The notes under the pieces were generated by a model. It was not told where the DNA came from. It saw only the letters and a list, made by a program, of their open reading frames with translations, and did not search any database. A stretch of DNA of 64,000 nucleotides from Falciphora oryzae (Eukaryota; Ascomycota; Sordariomycetes; Magnaporthales; Magnaporthaceae), in NCBI GenBank assembly GCA_000733355.1, contig JNVV01000005.1, positions 1,805,132 through 1,869,131 of the forward strand, written 5' to 3'. Positions 38,367 to 48,728 of this stretch are shown here, piece after piece. How positions within the stretch are numbered: the stretch's first letter is position 1; every line of letters starts with the position of its first letter. A program made the position numbers and the translations under genes.

Positions 38367-38978
38367 TCACGTAAACAGCCAACAGCCAACCACGCCCGCC
38401 GTCACCGTGGCCAGCGCCAGCAAGGAAGACGAGGACGGCTGTCCCGATGGCTTCGCTGTCGGACTCTCTGTTTCCGTGGTTTCGGTCTCTGTTGTCATCG
38501 TGACGCCCTCATCACCGATTCCGGTTCCTGTCATTGTGGTTGTTGCTGTCATGGTCGGTTCGCCCACAACCGTCTCAGTGATCCATATATCCACAGTTTC
38601 AGTCTTGGTGACTATCGGCGGCAGCTCGCTACTTGAGGGCGTAGAGGTCGTGACGGGTGTAATGGCCGTCAGAGCGTCGGTCTCGGTCGGTGGGTTAACA
38701 GGAGTGATGGCCGTGAGAGGGTTGGTCTCGGTTGAGGGGTGGACTGGTGTGATGGCCGTAAGAAACTCGGATTCTCCCGCATCGTGGACCGGGGTTATGG
38801 CGGTCAGAGCATCCTCCTTGATCGGCTGGTCTTCTGCGTTTGCTGCGATGTCTAGGCGTTGCCGTCTCCACGGAGCTCTGGCACACCTGACCTGGGCTGA
38901 GTGCGCAAGAAGGAGGAATAGATAACCACAAATGCCTCGGGGGCTTCTGGGCTTGTTGACTTGATGCATGCCAGACAT
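38367..38978 (-). CDS. Putative GPI-anchored surface protein with 15-residue tandem repeats
   Basis: Single exon, 203 residues from ATG 38978. A hydrophobic stretch at about residues 16-26 (ICGYLFLLLAHS) after a basic N-region could be a signal peptide or anchor; an upstream exon carrying a better one cannot be excluded. Residues about 58-109 contain four tandem units starting LTAITPV, spaced exactly 15 residues (45 nt). The next segment is Thr/Ser-rich (TMTATTTMTGTG, TETETTETESPT), suited to O-mannosylation. The C-terminus SSSSLLALATVTAGVVGCWL is a small-residue stretch plus hydrophobic tail, typical of a GPI-attachment signal. The function is unknown; wall or plasma-membrane surface location is inferred. 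Confidence 0.6.
   Translation of the reverse strand: MSGMHQVNKPRSPRGICGYLFLLLAHSAQVRCARAPWRRQRLDIAANAEDQPIKEDALTAITPVHDAGESEFLTAITPVHPSTETNPLTAITPVNPPTETDALTAITPVTTSTPSSSELPPIVTKTETVDIWITETVVGEPTMTATTTMTGTGIGDEGVTMTTETETTETESPTAKPSGQPSSSSLLALATVTAGVVGCWLFT
38652..38807 (-). repeat. Four-copy 45-nt coding minisatellite (LTAITPV units)
   Basis: The unit starts with codons for LTAITPV; the common string atggc on the plus strand recurs at 38662, 38707, 38752 and 38797, exactly 45 bases apart. Copies differ at several sites, so this is an older array, and the 45-nt period preserves frame. It lies inside the putative GPI-protein gene. Confidence 0.85.
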
Positions 38979-39562
38979 GTCTGATGTTCTTTCTGGTTGT
39001 CCAATAATCTGGGGATTGTGGAGGAATTTGAATGTGGAAAATCTTGGGTGGCATTTTTCGTGCTTTTATACTTGATGCTGAGATAAAACGTCGAAGCGAG
39101 CTAACCAAAGTCACGATGGAATTTTGACAGGTAATGTGTCGTTGTGAGCCTGGCTGTCTTGTTACACACTTCACATCCGGCATGGTACGCTGACTCCTTT
39201 CATCCGCTTATAGACGCAGGCGTCACGAAACAAGGGTTAGGTAACTTCTAGTTTCTTTCTTAAGAACTTCCTCGGCATCAAGCTGGTGCAACTGCTCATT
39301 TCAATCATATGCACGTTGAGCCCACTTGGCCCTTGCATAGGTAAATACCGAAAGAGCTCCGGGTTGTTGATTGGTAATGCTCTTGGCTGATTATCATTGG
39401 ACCCAATCAGTGTATGTAAGGCTGAGGTCACGGAACCTTCCAGCCAATCCTCGGATCAGAAAGGGGAGGCCTCTTTGGATGATAGGTTGACCTGAGCGAA
39501 TCATAGCGGATTCATCATCGCTGACGCCCTTGCCCGAGCAAATAGCCCGAGCTACACGAGCG

Positions 39563-39760
39563 GGCATATGACCGAACTTATGCCTACAAAGGGGAGAAGA
39601 CAAGGCGACGAATGTGGGACGTCAGCTTAGCCGGCTGGTTGTGGGTGTAGTCAAAGGCCCACAAGAACCAGGCTGACCTCTCTCGGGCTTGACACTGGCT
39701 TCTCCTTCCAGCGTCAATTCACGGGCCCAATAGGCGTAAGCCCTTGGCATATGACCGAAC
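39563..39760. promoter_or_regulatory. 15-nt direct repeat pair, candidate transcription-factor sites
   Basis: The string GGCATATGACCGAAC occurs exactly at 39563-39577 and again at 39746-39760, in the same orientation, 183 bases apart. The flanks are not similar, so this is not a simple duplication. The copies lie 519-533 and 336-350 bases upstream of the dehydrogenase ATG. Binding factor unknown. Confidence 0.45.
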
Positions 39761-39967
39761 GTCCCATTCAGGAGAGGCTGTGCGAAGGAGCAGACGGCAA
39801 CCGCGTCAGATGATGGCCTGCCAATAGTCGGATTTGGTCTTGACCAATCCGAGCTGTCGTCTCCGTTCGCCGTGGCGAGCATCGTCTACGTAAAGGCGTG
39901 ATGTAGATGTGTCGAGCGGCTGCCTAGAATGAGCCTTGTGCCAAGAATCAGAGGACGGCGGTCCTGA

Positions 39968-39974
39968 TATAAAA
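39968..39974 (+). promoter_or_regulatory. TATA box of the alcohol dehydrogenase gene
   Basis: TATAAAA 122 bases before the ATG at 40096, followed by a CT-rich stretch (40015-40075), the common fungal start-site arrangement. Confidence 0.5.
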
Positions 39975-40095
39975 GCACGCGAGGAGGCCTCGTTTGGCAA
40001 GAATGGGAGGATGAAATCACATCTCTCATCATACACTTCACTATCAAATCGAATCACTTCTTTCACGCTCCGGTTCCTATAAAAAAAAAGTAGCA

Positions 40096-41423
40096 ATGTC
40101 GTCCACCAGCACTTCCCCCATCCCCCTCCGGTCCCGGCCCAGGACCAACCGCGTCGTGATGTGGGAGGGCAAGGTCGGCCAGGTCGCGGTGCACGAGATC
40201 CCCTTCCCCCGTATCGAGGAGCCCGAGGACGTCATCGTCCGTATCACGACCTCGGCCATCTGCGGCACGGACCTGCACACGTACCGTGGGTTCTTTGGGA
40301 GCCCAGATGTCCCCTACTCGCTGGGCCACGAGGGTATCGGCGTCGTGCACGAGGTCGGCGCTGCGGTCGACAGCTTCAAGGTCGGCGACCGCGTCATCAT
40401 CGTCTTCCCCTCGGACAGGCCCATTCCGACCAAGAACAGCACCGTCCTGCAAATGGCCTCGTATGGGCTCGGTTCGCTTTTTGGGGACCTCCAGGGCCTG
40501 CAGGGTAAGTACAGAAGCAGCACTTCCTGTTGGTAGCTGGCTTGGGAGCAAAAAGCAACTAACTAACCGGACCTGTCCTAGCCGAGTACGTGCGCGTTCC
40601 GTTTGCCGACAGCTCGCTCGTCGGCATCCCCAAGACGCTCCCGGACAGGCAGTGGCTGTTCGTGGGCGACATCTTCAGCACGGCCTGGCAGGGCCTGACG
40701 TGGTCGGGCTTCGAGGCGGGCGACTCGGTGGCCGTCTTCGGCGCGGGCCCCGTCGGGCTCCTGTGCGCCTACAGCGCCGTGATCCGCGGCGCCTCGACCG
40801 TCTACGTCGTCGACCACATCCGGCAGCGGCTCGACAAGGCCGAGAGCATCGGCCCGGGCGTCAAGGCCATCGACTTCACCAAGCCGGGCAAGAGCGCGAG
40901 CGAGCAGATCCTGGCGCTGAGCCCGGGCGGCGTCAACCGCAGCGTCGACTGCGTGGGCGAGGAGGCGCTCAACGAGAAGCTGGAGCGCCAGCAGGACTAC
41001 GTCATGCGCGAGTGCGTCCACGTCACATCGACCGGCGGCGGCATCGGGGTGCCGGGCTTCACCGGCACCGTACCCAAGTCGGACGGCGCGCCGCACGCCG
41101 ACGAGGTCGCGCCCGAGATCCCCTTCCCCATCTCCGAGTTTTGGCTCCGCAGCCTGGGAATGAAGGCGTCGGTCGTGGACCCCATCGTCACGACGCCCAT
41201 GCTCCTGCGCCTGATCGAGAGCGGGCGGGCCAAGCCCGGCTTCATCGTCGACGAGCCCGCCCACGATCTCTCTGACGCGCCGCGCCAGTACGAGAGGTTC
41301 AACAAGGGCGAGGTTGTCAAGGTGCTGTTCAAGGGGGCGCCCCGCCCCGAGGAGTGGGAGGAGGAGTGGGAGAAGGACGCGGGGGAGCAGACGAACGGTC
41401 ACGGGGCCCAGAATGGGGTCTGA
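40096..41423 (+). CDS. Zinc-type alcohol dehydrogenase (formaldehyde-dehydrogenase-like MDR)
   Basis: Two exons, 40096-40504 and 40582-41423, 416 residues in phase. This is a medium-chain dehydrogenase/reductase: the GroES-like domain has SAICGTDLHTYRG (Cys56, catalytic zinc), YSLGHEGIGVVHEVG (His78, Glu79) and FKVGDRVII. The four-cysteine structural-zinc loop expected around 95-125 is absent, as in some family members. The Rossmann domain has VAVFGAGPVGLLCAY and VYVVDHIRQRLDKAE, with Asp at the NAD-selecting position. Later GVNRSVDCVGEEA and HVTSTGGGIGVPGFTG resemble glutathione-independent formaldehyde dehydrogenases. It probably oxidises an alcohol or aldehyde with NAD; substrate unknown. 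The C-terminus is acidic and disordered. The next gene on the same strand, 0.9 kb on, is an asparagine-synthase-like enzyme. Confidence 0.92.
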
Positions 41424-42324
41424 GGCATAAGCAGCGCGATTGGTTGCTTCTCCATGACAGCGCTGACGTTGGACTGGTCAGCGAGACCCGCAAGGCCTTT
41501 CCTTTCTCGGTGAGGTGGGCTTGGATGACCTGCTGTCTCTTTGGGGGCCAGATATAGATGTTGCTGTTGGTGTTTGCTTGTTGCATCGTAGTGTAAGATC
41601 GGGAATTAGGAAGGCAGTCGAGTAGGCCTGCGTAGATGGACTTCGCAAGAAGATGTATTACCCTGTTGCTTCTTGTTCTCAGTTGACCGTCTTTTCCGCC
41701 GCTTGTACCTGACTCTTGCTGCTCGCTACCAAACAAGTGCCAAGACCCCGCGAGACAAGCGTCGTTTAGTCGGATAAATGACTGCCCACACCAGAACAAG
41801 ACAGTGGTATGCTAGGAGAACCAAATGCCGCCAAATTCCCCAGCCGGAATGGGCACTAAAGACTCCCGTTAAGCCCTTTTCCGACAACTCTGGATATCAA
41901 CTTGAACATGCGGCGTTGGCCTGGCACTGTGGCGGGCTCAGAGCCTCCGGGCGTTGCCTGCCTGCGGGGCTTACAGTAAGCTATGACACAGCAAATCATT
42001 TAGAGTTTGGAAGTCTCCACGATGTTGGAGCCGGGGGGTAGCATCGGATCCAACGAGGCGGATCTAGTGTCCTGTCCTGTCGCGACGTGGCGATGCCTCA
42101 AGCTTGTTTCTAGGTAGGTGCCTGCTTCGGGCCGAGGGCGCAACTGCCGCCCCGTGCTTTGTAGGTATGTGGTAACTCCCCCTGGTCGTCAGGCGAGGCG
42201 GGATGGAAGGAAGGACAGGGCAATAAAAGCCCTTCACGTTACGCTTGCCGAAGAGGCAGGGCACCCTTCAGGTGGCCGAACCTTTGTTACCCGACGTCGT
42301 AAATCAGCATAGACACATAGAACC
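41424..42324. other. Intergenic between the dehydrogenase and asparagine-synthase-like genes
   Basis: No coding region. An AATAAAAG element at about 42222-42229, roughly 95 bases before the next ATG, could serve as a weak TATA-like element. Confidence 0.4.
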
Positions 42325-44835
42325 ATGTGCGGAATCGTCGCCTCAGTCCGTCTGCCACCAGTGGCAGGCCAAGCCCCTAGCTCCAACGGCGCGCCCAACG
42401 GCGACAACCGCACCGATGCCTCCTCCCCCGACTCCGAGGCTCTTCGGGCCCAGCTGCAACAGGCCGTCGCGAAGCTGCGGCACCGCGGGCCGGACGCCGA
42501 GGGCGTGTGGCTGTCGCCCACTGCCAACGTGGGGCTGGGCCACTCGCGCCTGTCCATCGTGGACCTGAGCCACGGGGGCGACCAGCCGCTGCACAGCGAT
42601 GGCGACGGGCAGATACACGCCGTCGTCAACGGTGAGGTGTACGACCACGATGCGATCCGCGAGCGCCTGGCGCGCGACCACGGCTACGCCTTCCGCGGCA
42701 CCAGCGACAGCGAGGTCGTGCTCGCGCTCTACAAGGTCCACGGCGCGCCCGCCTTCCTCGAGCACATGCGCGGCGAGTTCGCGTTTGTCATCTACGACGA
42801 GCGTGACGGCCGGGTCGTTGCGGGCAGGGATAGGTTCGGCATCAAGCCGCTGTTCTGGACTATAACGGGCAGCGCCACAGATGCAACAAAAGGCAGGAGA
42901 CTTCTGCTCGCGAGCGAGTGCAAGGCGTTCCTGCCGCTGGGCTGGGAGCCGGAGTGGGACGTGCCCAATCTGTTTGACAGCGCGGCCATGAACGGGGACA
43001 AGTTCGTGTTCAAGGGGGTCCGCAAAATACTACCGGGCCACTGGATGGAGGTCGACAAGCAAGGGGAGATCAGACACCACCAGTACTGGGACATCAACTA
43101 CCGCGACAAGGTATGTGTAGATGCATCCCCCGAAACAATGGTGGCATTCTGACGTTGAGTCCAGCGAGAGGTTGAAACCCGGACAGTGGAGGAAATGATC
43201 GAGGGAGTGCGCGAGCGCATCATCGAGGCGGTCAAGCTACGGTTACGCGCCGACGTGCCAGTGGGCATCTACCTGTCTGGCGGTGTCGACTCGTCTGCCG
43301 TTGCCGGGATCGTGGCCAAGCTCGCCAGGGAGCAGGGCGTCAAGCTCGGGAACAAGGATCCGGCAGAACGCATCTCGTGCTTCTGCATCAAGTTCCCGTC
43401 GGCGTCTGGGTTCGACGAGTCTGGTGAGTTCGTGGCGGTCGTCGCAAGTGGTTGGCAGCGGGCAGCGGGTTATTAACGTCGATACTTGTTCCCACCAGAC
43501 GTTGCAGTGCGGACCGCCGAGTGGCTCGGGGTGTCGATCGAGAAGATCGACATGGACGAGGAGGCGCTGGCCCATCACTTTGCCGGCGCCGTCTACCACA
43601 ACGAGCACCACCATTGGGACCTCAACACGGTGGGCAAGTTCGCGCTCTCGACGCTGCCTCGCAAGAGCGGCGTGCCCGTCGTCATCACCGGCGAGGGCTC
43701 CGACGAGCTTTTCGCCGGCTACCCGTTCCTGTTGCCCGACAGCTTCGTCGACGCCGACAGCGCCATGCCCCACACGGCCCTCGCGCAGGACAACGAGCTG
43801 CGCATCGAGATCCAGCAGCTCATGACGTCGGGCATGGCCGACATAATCTCGGCCAAGGGCTTCTTTGCTAGCAGTAGGAACGCCGACTCGCCCGGCCGCG
43901 ACCGCACCGCCAGCTCGCGCTTCCACCTCTCGGCGTATCCGGGCCCCAACAGCGGCCTCTTCGCGCCCTGGATAGCCGAGGAGGCGTTGAAGGGGGCCGT
44001 TGCCACGGCGGCTGCGGAAACGTCGGGTAAATCCAAGGAGAAGCTGGGACATGCCACGGGGCTGGAGACGGTCATGACGGCCGAGGTGGCGCGCAAGAAG
44101 CGGGACGAGTGGCACAGCCTGCACGGCGCGCTGTACGCCTACATCAAGGGGCCCCTGCCCAACATGATCCTGACGTGCCTAGGCGACCGGTGCGAGATGG
44201 CGCACAGCGTCGAGGCGCGCCCGCCGTTCCTGGACCACAAGCTGGCCGAGTACGTGGCGGGCCTGCCGCCCAGCGTCAAGATGTCGTTCGGCCCGCGGCA
44301 GCAAGAGACAAACGGCGGGCCGGCGGCGAACCAGAGCTCGTGGTGGGGGTCGCTGCTCGAGGCGCTGAGCGAGGACCAGGCCCAGAAGCTGGCGTGCTGG
44401 GAGCTGACGGAGAAGTGGATCCTGCGCGAGGCGACGCGGCCCTTCATCACGCGGGAGCTGTACGAGCGCCGCAAGCACCCCTACTCGGCGCCGCTGGCGT
44501 GGCCGCGCGGCGGGCCCATCCATGCGATGCTGACGGCCCTGCTGACAGACGAGGCCGTGGCGGGGCTGGGGTTCGTGGACCCGGGCGCGGTCAAGCGGGC
44601 GCTCGAGATTGGGTTCGGCGAGCAGGCCGACGCGCGCGCGTTCCGGACGCTGCTCATCGTCGCCAGCTGGGTCGTGATTTCCCAGCGGTTCGGCGTCAAG
44701 ACGGCGCGCCGCGAGGACTGGCCCTGCCTCGGGGTGGCCGCCGCCCACGAGGATGTGCCAAAGGGATCATCTTGTGGCGATATCCCTGCTTCTGCTGTTC
44801 CTGCTGCTGCCCCTGTTGCCGCCGAGATGGCATAA
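42325..44835 (+). CDS. Glutamine-dependent asparagine synthase-like enzyme
   Basis: Three exons, 42325-43110, 43165-43423 and 43499-44835, 793 residues in phase. The N-terminal glutamine amidotransferase domain begins MCGIVASV, with Cys2 as nucleophile after Met removal, then LRHRGPDAEGVW, HSRLSIVDLSHGGDQPLHS, VNGEVYDHDAIRERL and DRFGIKPLFW. The synthetase domain has YLSGGVDSSAVAG (ATP-pyrophosphatase loop, about 299-311), ITGEGSDELFAGYPF and CEMAHSVEARPPFLDHKLAE. At 793 residues it is longer than canonical Asn2 (about 570), with extra sequence in the C-terminal half and a Pro/Ala tail. It may therefore amidate a substrate other than free aspartate. Canonical activity is amide transfer from glutamine with ATP cleavage to AMP. 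Confidence 0.92.
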
Positions 44836-46038
44836 TGGCGGCAGGCATCATGGCTCCGCGTGGCGTTCTAGAAATCCTGTAAAATAATGCGCATGGGCAC
44901 CGACGCGAGCAACAGGCGAGAGCTCGTTTGTGTTCCAACGAGGGCCAGCCTGCACCGGCGCGAACTCCTTGATAGGGTCGCGTGAAACAGGAGAGGAGTC
45001 GGCGTGGACGAGGCAGGGAGAATTTGGCTGCGGCATTAGAATGCGGGTTATTAATAACCTTTTTTTTTTTTTTGTTCTAAAATCTGTGTTTAGTTCTCGT
45101 TTTGGCGGCGCGCAGCTGTTGGCGCCAAGTCGAACGTACTGGCGACAGAAATATGCATAACGAAACGGAAACCAGGGGGAGGCAGATCGGAAACGGCGTG
45201 CTTAACTTACCCCTGGTAGATGCCATCCAAAATAGTAGGGCGGGGACAGGGCGAGCAGTTTGTTGCGCCGCACGTTCACTCGAAAAAAAGTTGATACACC
45301 AAAAGGTGAGTGCATCCTGCCGGGATTGCCCACAAGTACATCAGCAGCTACAAACAGCCTTTGAAAACGGATTATTGCACACCCTTCCCTAGTACAAAAA
45401 ATTCATTTCCCAAATTCCACGTCTCGTACGAACTCGTGCGTTTGCTAATCCTGTTTTTATTTAATGAATTCGCTGAGATATGAAGGATTGAAATCCTCTA
45501 TGGAGGTCACTTTTTTTTTGGTGTCTAACTTTTTTTTTAGGTGAACGTGCGCCGTTGGTAGGACCCTGCCAGTCTCAGATGGCACTCGCACTGACTCGCG
45601 TTCCCGTGTTTTCGCCACTTACGGCGTCTGTCGAGGCTCTTGGGGATCTCGAAACCCTTGCGCGAACGTCAGAAATCAAAACAAAGTGCGACCTTCCCCA
45701 CACGCGTAGTTGGCCTGCCATCCCGCAGCGCAGCATTGGGGGGATGGAGGCGTCTGGAAAGAGGGGATGAAGGGATGAAAAAGGAGACAATGGATGAGCA
45801 TGGGCTGGGCGGTTGGATGTTGTATAAAGACTGCCAGTGTCTGCTATCATCAACGTCACTTAGAGCTTCTTTCTCCAACAGCCTGGTCTGCTTCTCTTTG
45901 CTCTACTCCTTGTCCACTTCTCTCCTGTTCTCTTCAACAGCCGTCTGCTGCGCAGAATTCCATCATATAGCCTTTCTTTGTGCCCATCAAATCACTTTCG
46001 CTACATAAGCAAATCCCCAATCCACCAACACCGTCACG
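44836..46038. other. Intergenic, 1.2 kb
   Basis: No gene. It contains a T tract at about 45059-45073 and two T9 runs near 45510-45540, and at the right end the TATA box and CT-rich leader of the six-cysteine secreted protein. Confidence 0.45.
45823..45828 (+). promoter_or_regulatory. TATA box of the six-cysteine secreted protein gene
   Basis: TATAAA 211 bases before the ATG at 46039, followed by a long CT-rich leader (about 45865-45975), suggesting a strongly transcribed promoter. Confidence 0.5.
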
Positions 46039-46495
46039 ATGAAGTTCTCCGCCATCGCCACCGCCTTCTTCTTCGCGGCCACCGCCTCGGCCCAGGGTCC
46101 CGTCCGCGGTGCCAACGGAAAGTAAGTCGACCGGGCATCTTGTGCCACGCACCCTTCATGCTAGTCTTACTCGTGAACCCCAACGCTAACCGGGCAACCA
46201 AAACCGTCACAGCTGCGGCTTCCCGAACGGCCCCACCTGCGTGGCCACCGGCGAAAAGAACGCCCAAGGTCAGACCATCTTCACGGACCCGGCCAACAGC
46301 CCGGGCCCCAACTGCTGCCTCTTCCCTGCCCGGTGCGGCAACGGCGACGGCTTCGGCGGCCCCCCGGGCTGCATCTTTGTTGCGAACGCGCCCATCGCCA
46401 AGGGCAAGGGAGGCAACAAGGCGAACAAGGCCAACGCGAGGAAGAACGCCAACAGGAGGAGGAGGATCGCTGCCGAGGTCGAGGCCGAGGCCTAA
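46039..46495 (+). CDS. Small six-cysteine secreted protein with polybasic tail
   Basis: Two exons, 46039-46121 and 46213-46495, 121 residues in phase. Signal peptide MKFSAIATAFFFAATASAQ, cut after about residue 19. The mature core has six cysteines (NCGF, TCVA, NCCLF, RCGN, GCIF) including a CC pair, and is Gly/Pro-rich (DGFGGPPG). The last 35 residues change completely: Lys/Asn/Ala-rich (KGKGGNKANKANARKNAN), then RRRR and a Glu-Ala end. RRRR could be a Kex2-type processing site, a nuclear-localisation-like signal or a wall/nucleic-acid-binding patch. It is not a hydrophobin, since those need eight cysteines. No family recognised. A TATA box and long CT-rich leader suggest high expression. 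Confidence 0.75.
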
Positions 46496-47906
46496 ACGAG
46501 CAGGTGTGTATGGAAAGGGAGAGGCGATTTCATGAGCAAACGGGGATAACTCGGCTCGCCAAGCCAAGAGAGTATATGAGGGATATACAGGACACAGAGG
46601 ATGCAGAAAGTCAAGGAAGAAGATACCCATTAGCCTAGCGGGCACGTACGGGAGGGGCTGGCCGGACTGGCCCCCTCCTGGACTGAGCGTCTCCCCAGCG
46701 ACCTCGGCAATACAAGTCAGCTAGCTGTTCACACCACCTCAGAAGCCATGCCCTGGCCGTGCATTGCATCATCCGTCTATTCCTTCCTACATCGTGATGA
46801 TGTGCAGGTTGATGTGCCGTCGACTGCCCAGTGACGGAGCACACCGGTCTTCCCGCCCCCGAGGCCAAGCCAAGGCATGCTGGCCGGCAGTTGTTTGGAG
46901 GGGATCGATGGGGACAGGCTGCCGGGTCAACTGTACGACATCGGGGGAAAGGGTGGGCAAGAACAGGAAATCCGCAGCGGCAAGCTGCAGGCTGCAGGCT
47001 GGCGGAGTAGAAAATTTGGAAAAAGAAGCAAAGAAAGTGGGAGGAGGAACGAGGCGGGCACTGGCGGGAATGCGGGACGATGATGGGGCACGCCTATAAC
47101 TGGCCGCTTCTAAACCTTGGCTCGGCGGCTTCCGGACTGCACAACTCGATCCCGCCCTCGCTGTCCTGTGCCGCTGTGCGACGGGACACGGCGGGGTCCC
47201 TTGCCGAAATACCCTTCTTCTATGTCTAGAATCCGGGGCGTTTTTCGATGCCCAGGCTGAACCCTGTTCCCCGGCGGCGTGGTGCGTTGTTCACGGACCC
47301 CCCTTTCGCGGGCCAATGAAGCCACACCCGAACCACGGGGGATTTTTGCCTCGGACCCTTAGGGTGCTCTTTTTCGGGTCCTGACGGTACGACTGCCGGG
47401 GCGCCGATGCGACGCTGGAACACCCGGCTTTGCTGGTTGGGAAAATAAAAGCACAGCCCGCAGGTAACGGCGGAGGAGGGCGAAAAAGAAAGTGGTGCGA
47501 CTGGACGAGGAGCATGAGCCGTGGCTGAAACATGGGACGCAAGGGACCTGGTCTCGGCTGGTGGGCCATCGTATGTTGATCAGTCTTGCAGCCAGACCGT
47601 GACACCCCGATCGTCGTAGCGAATTGACTGTCGCACGGGCAGCAGCGAGGCGGCGGTTCGGATTGACCGTGGATGGGGAAATGGTAGAAAAGGATAGGCC
47701 TCCCGCGCGTCTTTGGTAGGCCAGGCCAACGACTTGGAAGAGCATGAACCTCGACTCGACACTCCTCACCACCTGACTCTGCCCGGGACGCACGCCTCAC
47801 GGGACCATTTATACGAAAAGCCGTGCTTTTCTGGCCGTAATCCATCCTTCGTCCTTACCTTGCCTACCTTTTGATACCCCATATATGCCAATATCACTCC
47901 CACAAA
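46496..47906. other. Intergenic, 1.4 kb
   Basis: No gene is supported; a 184-codon minus-strand ORF at 47845-47291 lacks any motif or signal. Confidence 0.4.
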
Positions 47907-48728
47907 ATGAGCTCCAGTCCTCCCAAGCAGCCGCCGCGGTCGACGAACCCGCGCTCAGGCCAGAACGCGTTCCCGCAGCCCCTGCAGGTCGTCCGGCGCA
48001 GTCCCACCTCGTCCGGCAACGCGGCGCAGGACCCGCCCGCCACGGGCAGCCAATACGCCAACAACTTCAACCGCAGCGCCGACGCAAAGTTCAGCACGGG
48101 CCGGCGGGAGACGACGGCCAGCTCGCGCTACGGCGGCTTCGACCCGGCCGACTACGGCGCCATCCCGTCGCCGCCGCCGCTGAACCCAAACGTCAACCGG
48201 CAGCGGTCTCGCCGCGAGCAGGACGAGGAGGAGTGGGAGCGCGAGCAGCGGCGCAAGAACAGCAAGAACGAGGACGACTTTGACGAGGAGGTGCCGCGCA
48301 ACGACATCCCGCGGCCGGGGGCGGCGCGGAGGGCGGCGCCGCAGCCGGAGCGGGGGAGGCCCGGCGGCCCGCAGAGGACGAGGAGCGGGACGACGGGCAG
48401 CAACAGCGGCTACAACAACAATGCCAACAACAACAACAACAACAATGCCAACAACAACAACAACAACAACGCCAACAATGCCGACGAGGAGAGGGACCGG
48501 CAGCGCGAGAGGATACACATCAACATCGACGGCAACGGCACCACCTGGACGGCGTGGGGCAACGACGGCCAGCAGCGGTCGGGCAATTTCTCCTTCAGCG
48601 GCACGGCCTTTGGCGGCTCGCCGTTTGGTGGTGGCGGCGGCGGGCGCAACAACGCGCGTCTGGGGCCTGTCAACTTGCCCGTCAACCTGCCCATCAACAT
48701 TCCCGGCTTTGGCGGCTTTGGGTTCTGA
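47907..48728 (+). CDS. Low-complexity protein with polyAsn tract, unknown family
   Basis: Single exon, 273 residues from ATG 47907 (MSSSPPKQPPRSTNP). No globular domain is recognised. The order is a Pro/Ser/Asn-rich N-terminus, FDPADYGAIPSPPPLNPNVN at about 77-96, a highly charged stretch (REQDEEEWEREQRRKNSKNE) at about 101-120, an Arg/Pro/Gly segment, a polyAsn run at about 170-192 with two regular Ala-plus-seven-Asn units, RERIHINIDGNGTTWTAWGN (possibly a short beta motif), and a Gly/Phe/Asn tail (GGSPFGGGGGGRNN, NIPGFGGFGF). The composition is prion-like and RNA-granule-like. Codon bias is strong, so I consider it a real gene. A nuclear or cytoplasmic condensate role would be inference only. 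Confidence 0.65.
   Translation: MSSSPPKQPPRSTNPRSGQNAFPQPLQVVRRSPTSSGNAAQDPPATGSQYANNFNRSADAKFSTGRRETTASSRYGGFDPADYGAIPSPPPLNPNVNRQRSRREQDEEEWEREQRRKNSKNEDDFDEEVPRNDIPRPGAARRAAPQPERGRPGGPQRTRSGTTGSNSGYNNNANNNNNNNANNNNNNNANNADEERDRQRERIHINIDGNGTTWTAWGNDGQQRSGNFSFSGTAFGGSPFGGGGGGRNNARLGPVNLPVNLPINIPGFGGFGF
48414..48480 (+). repeat. AAC trinucleotide tract coding polyAsn
   Basis: Nearly pure AAC codons broken by single GCC or AAT codons, with two 24-nt units (Ala then seven Asn). A length-variable, slippage-prone coding repeat inside the preceding gene. Confidence 0.85.

Larger units (their letters stand above)
38979..40095. other. Divergent intergenic region upstream of the alcohol dehydrogenase
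   Basis: No gene is supported. It contains the two copies of a 15-nt direct repeat and the TATA box described separately, so the right part is the dehydrogenase promoter. Confidence 0.5.

Noticed and set aside
47291..47845. 184-codon minus-strand ORF
   Set aside because: No codon bias, domain or signal; the region looks like ordinary intergenic sequence.
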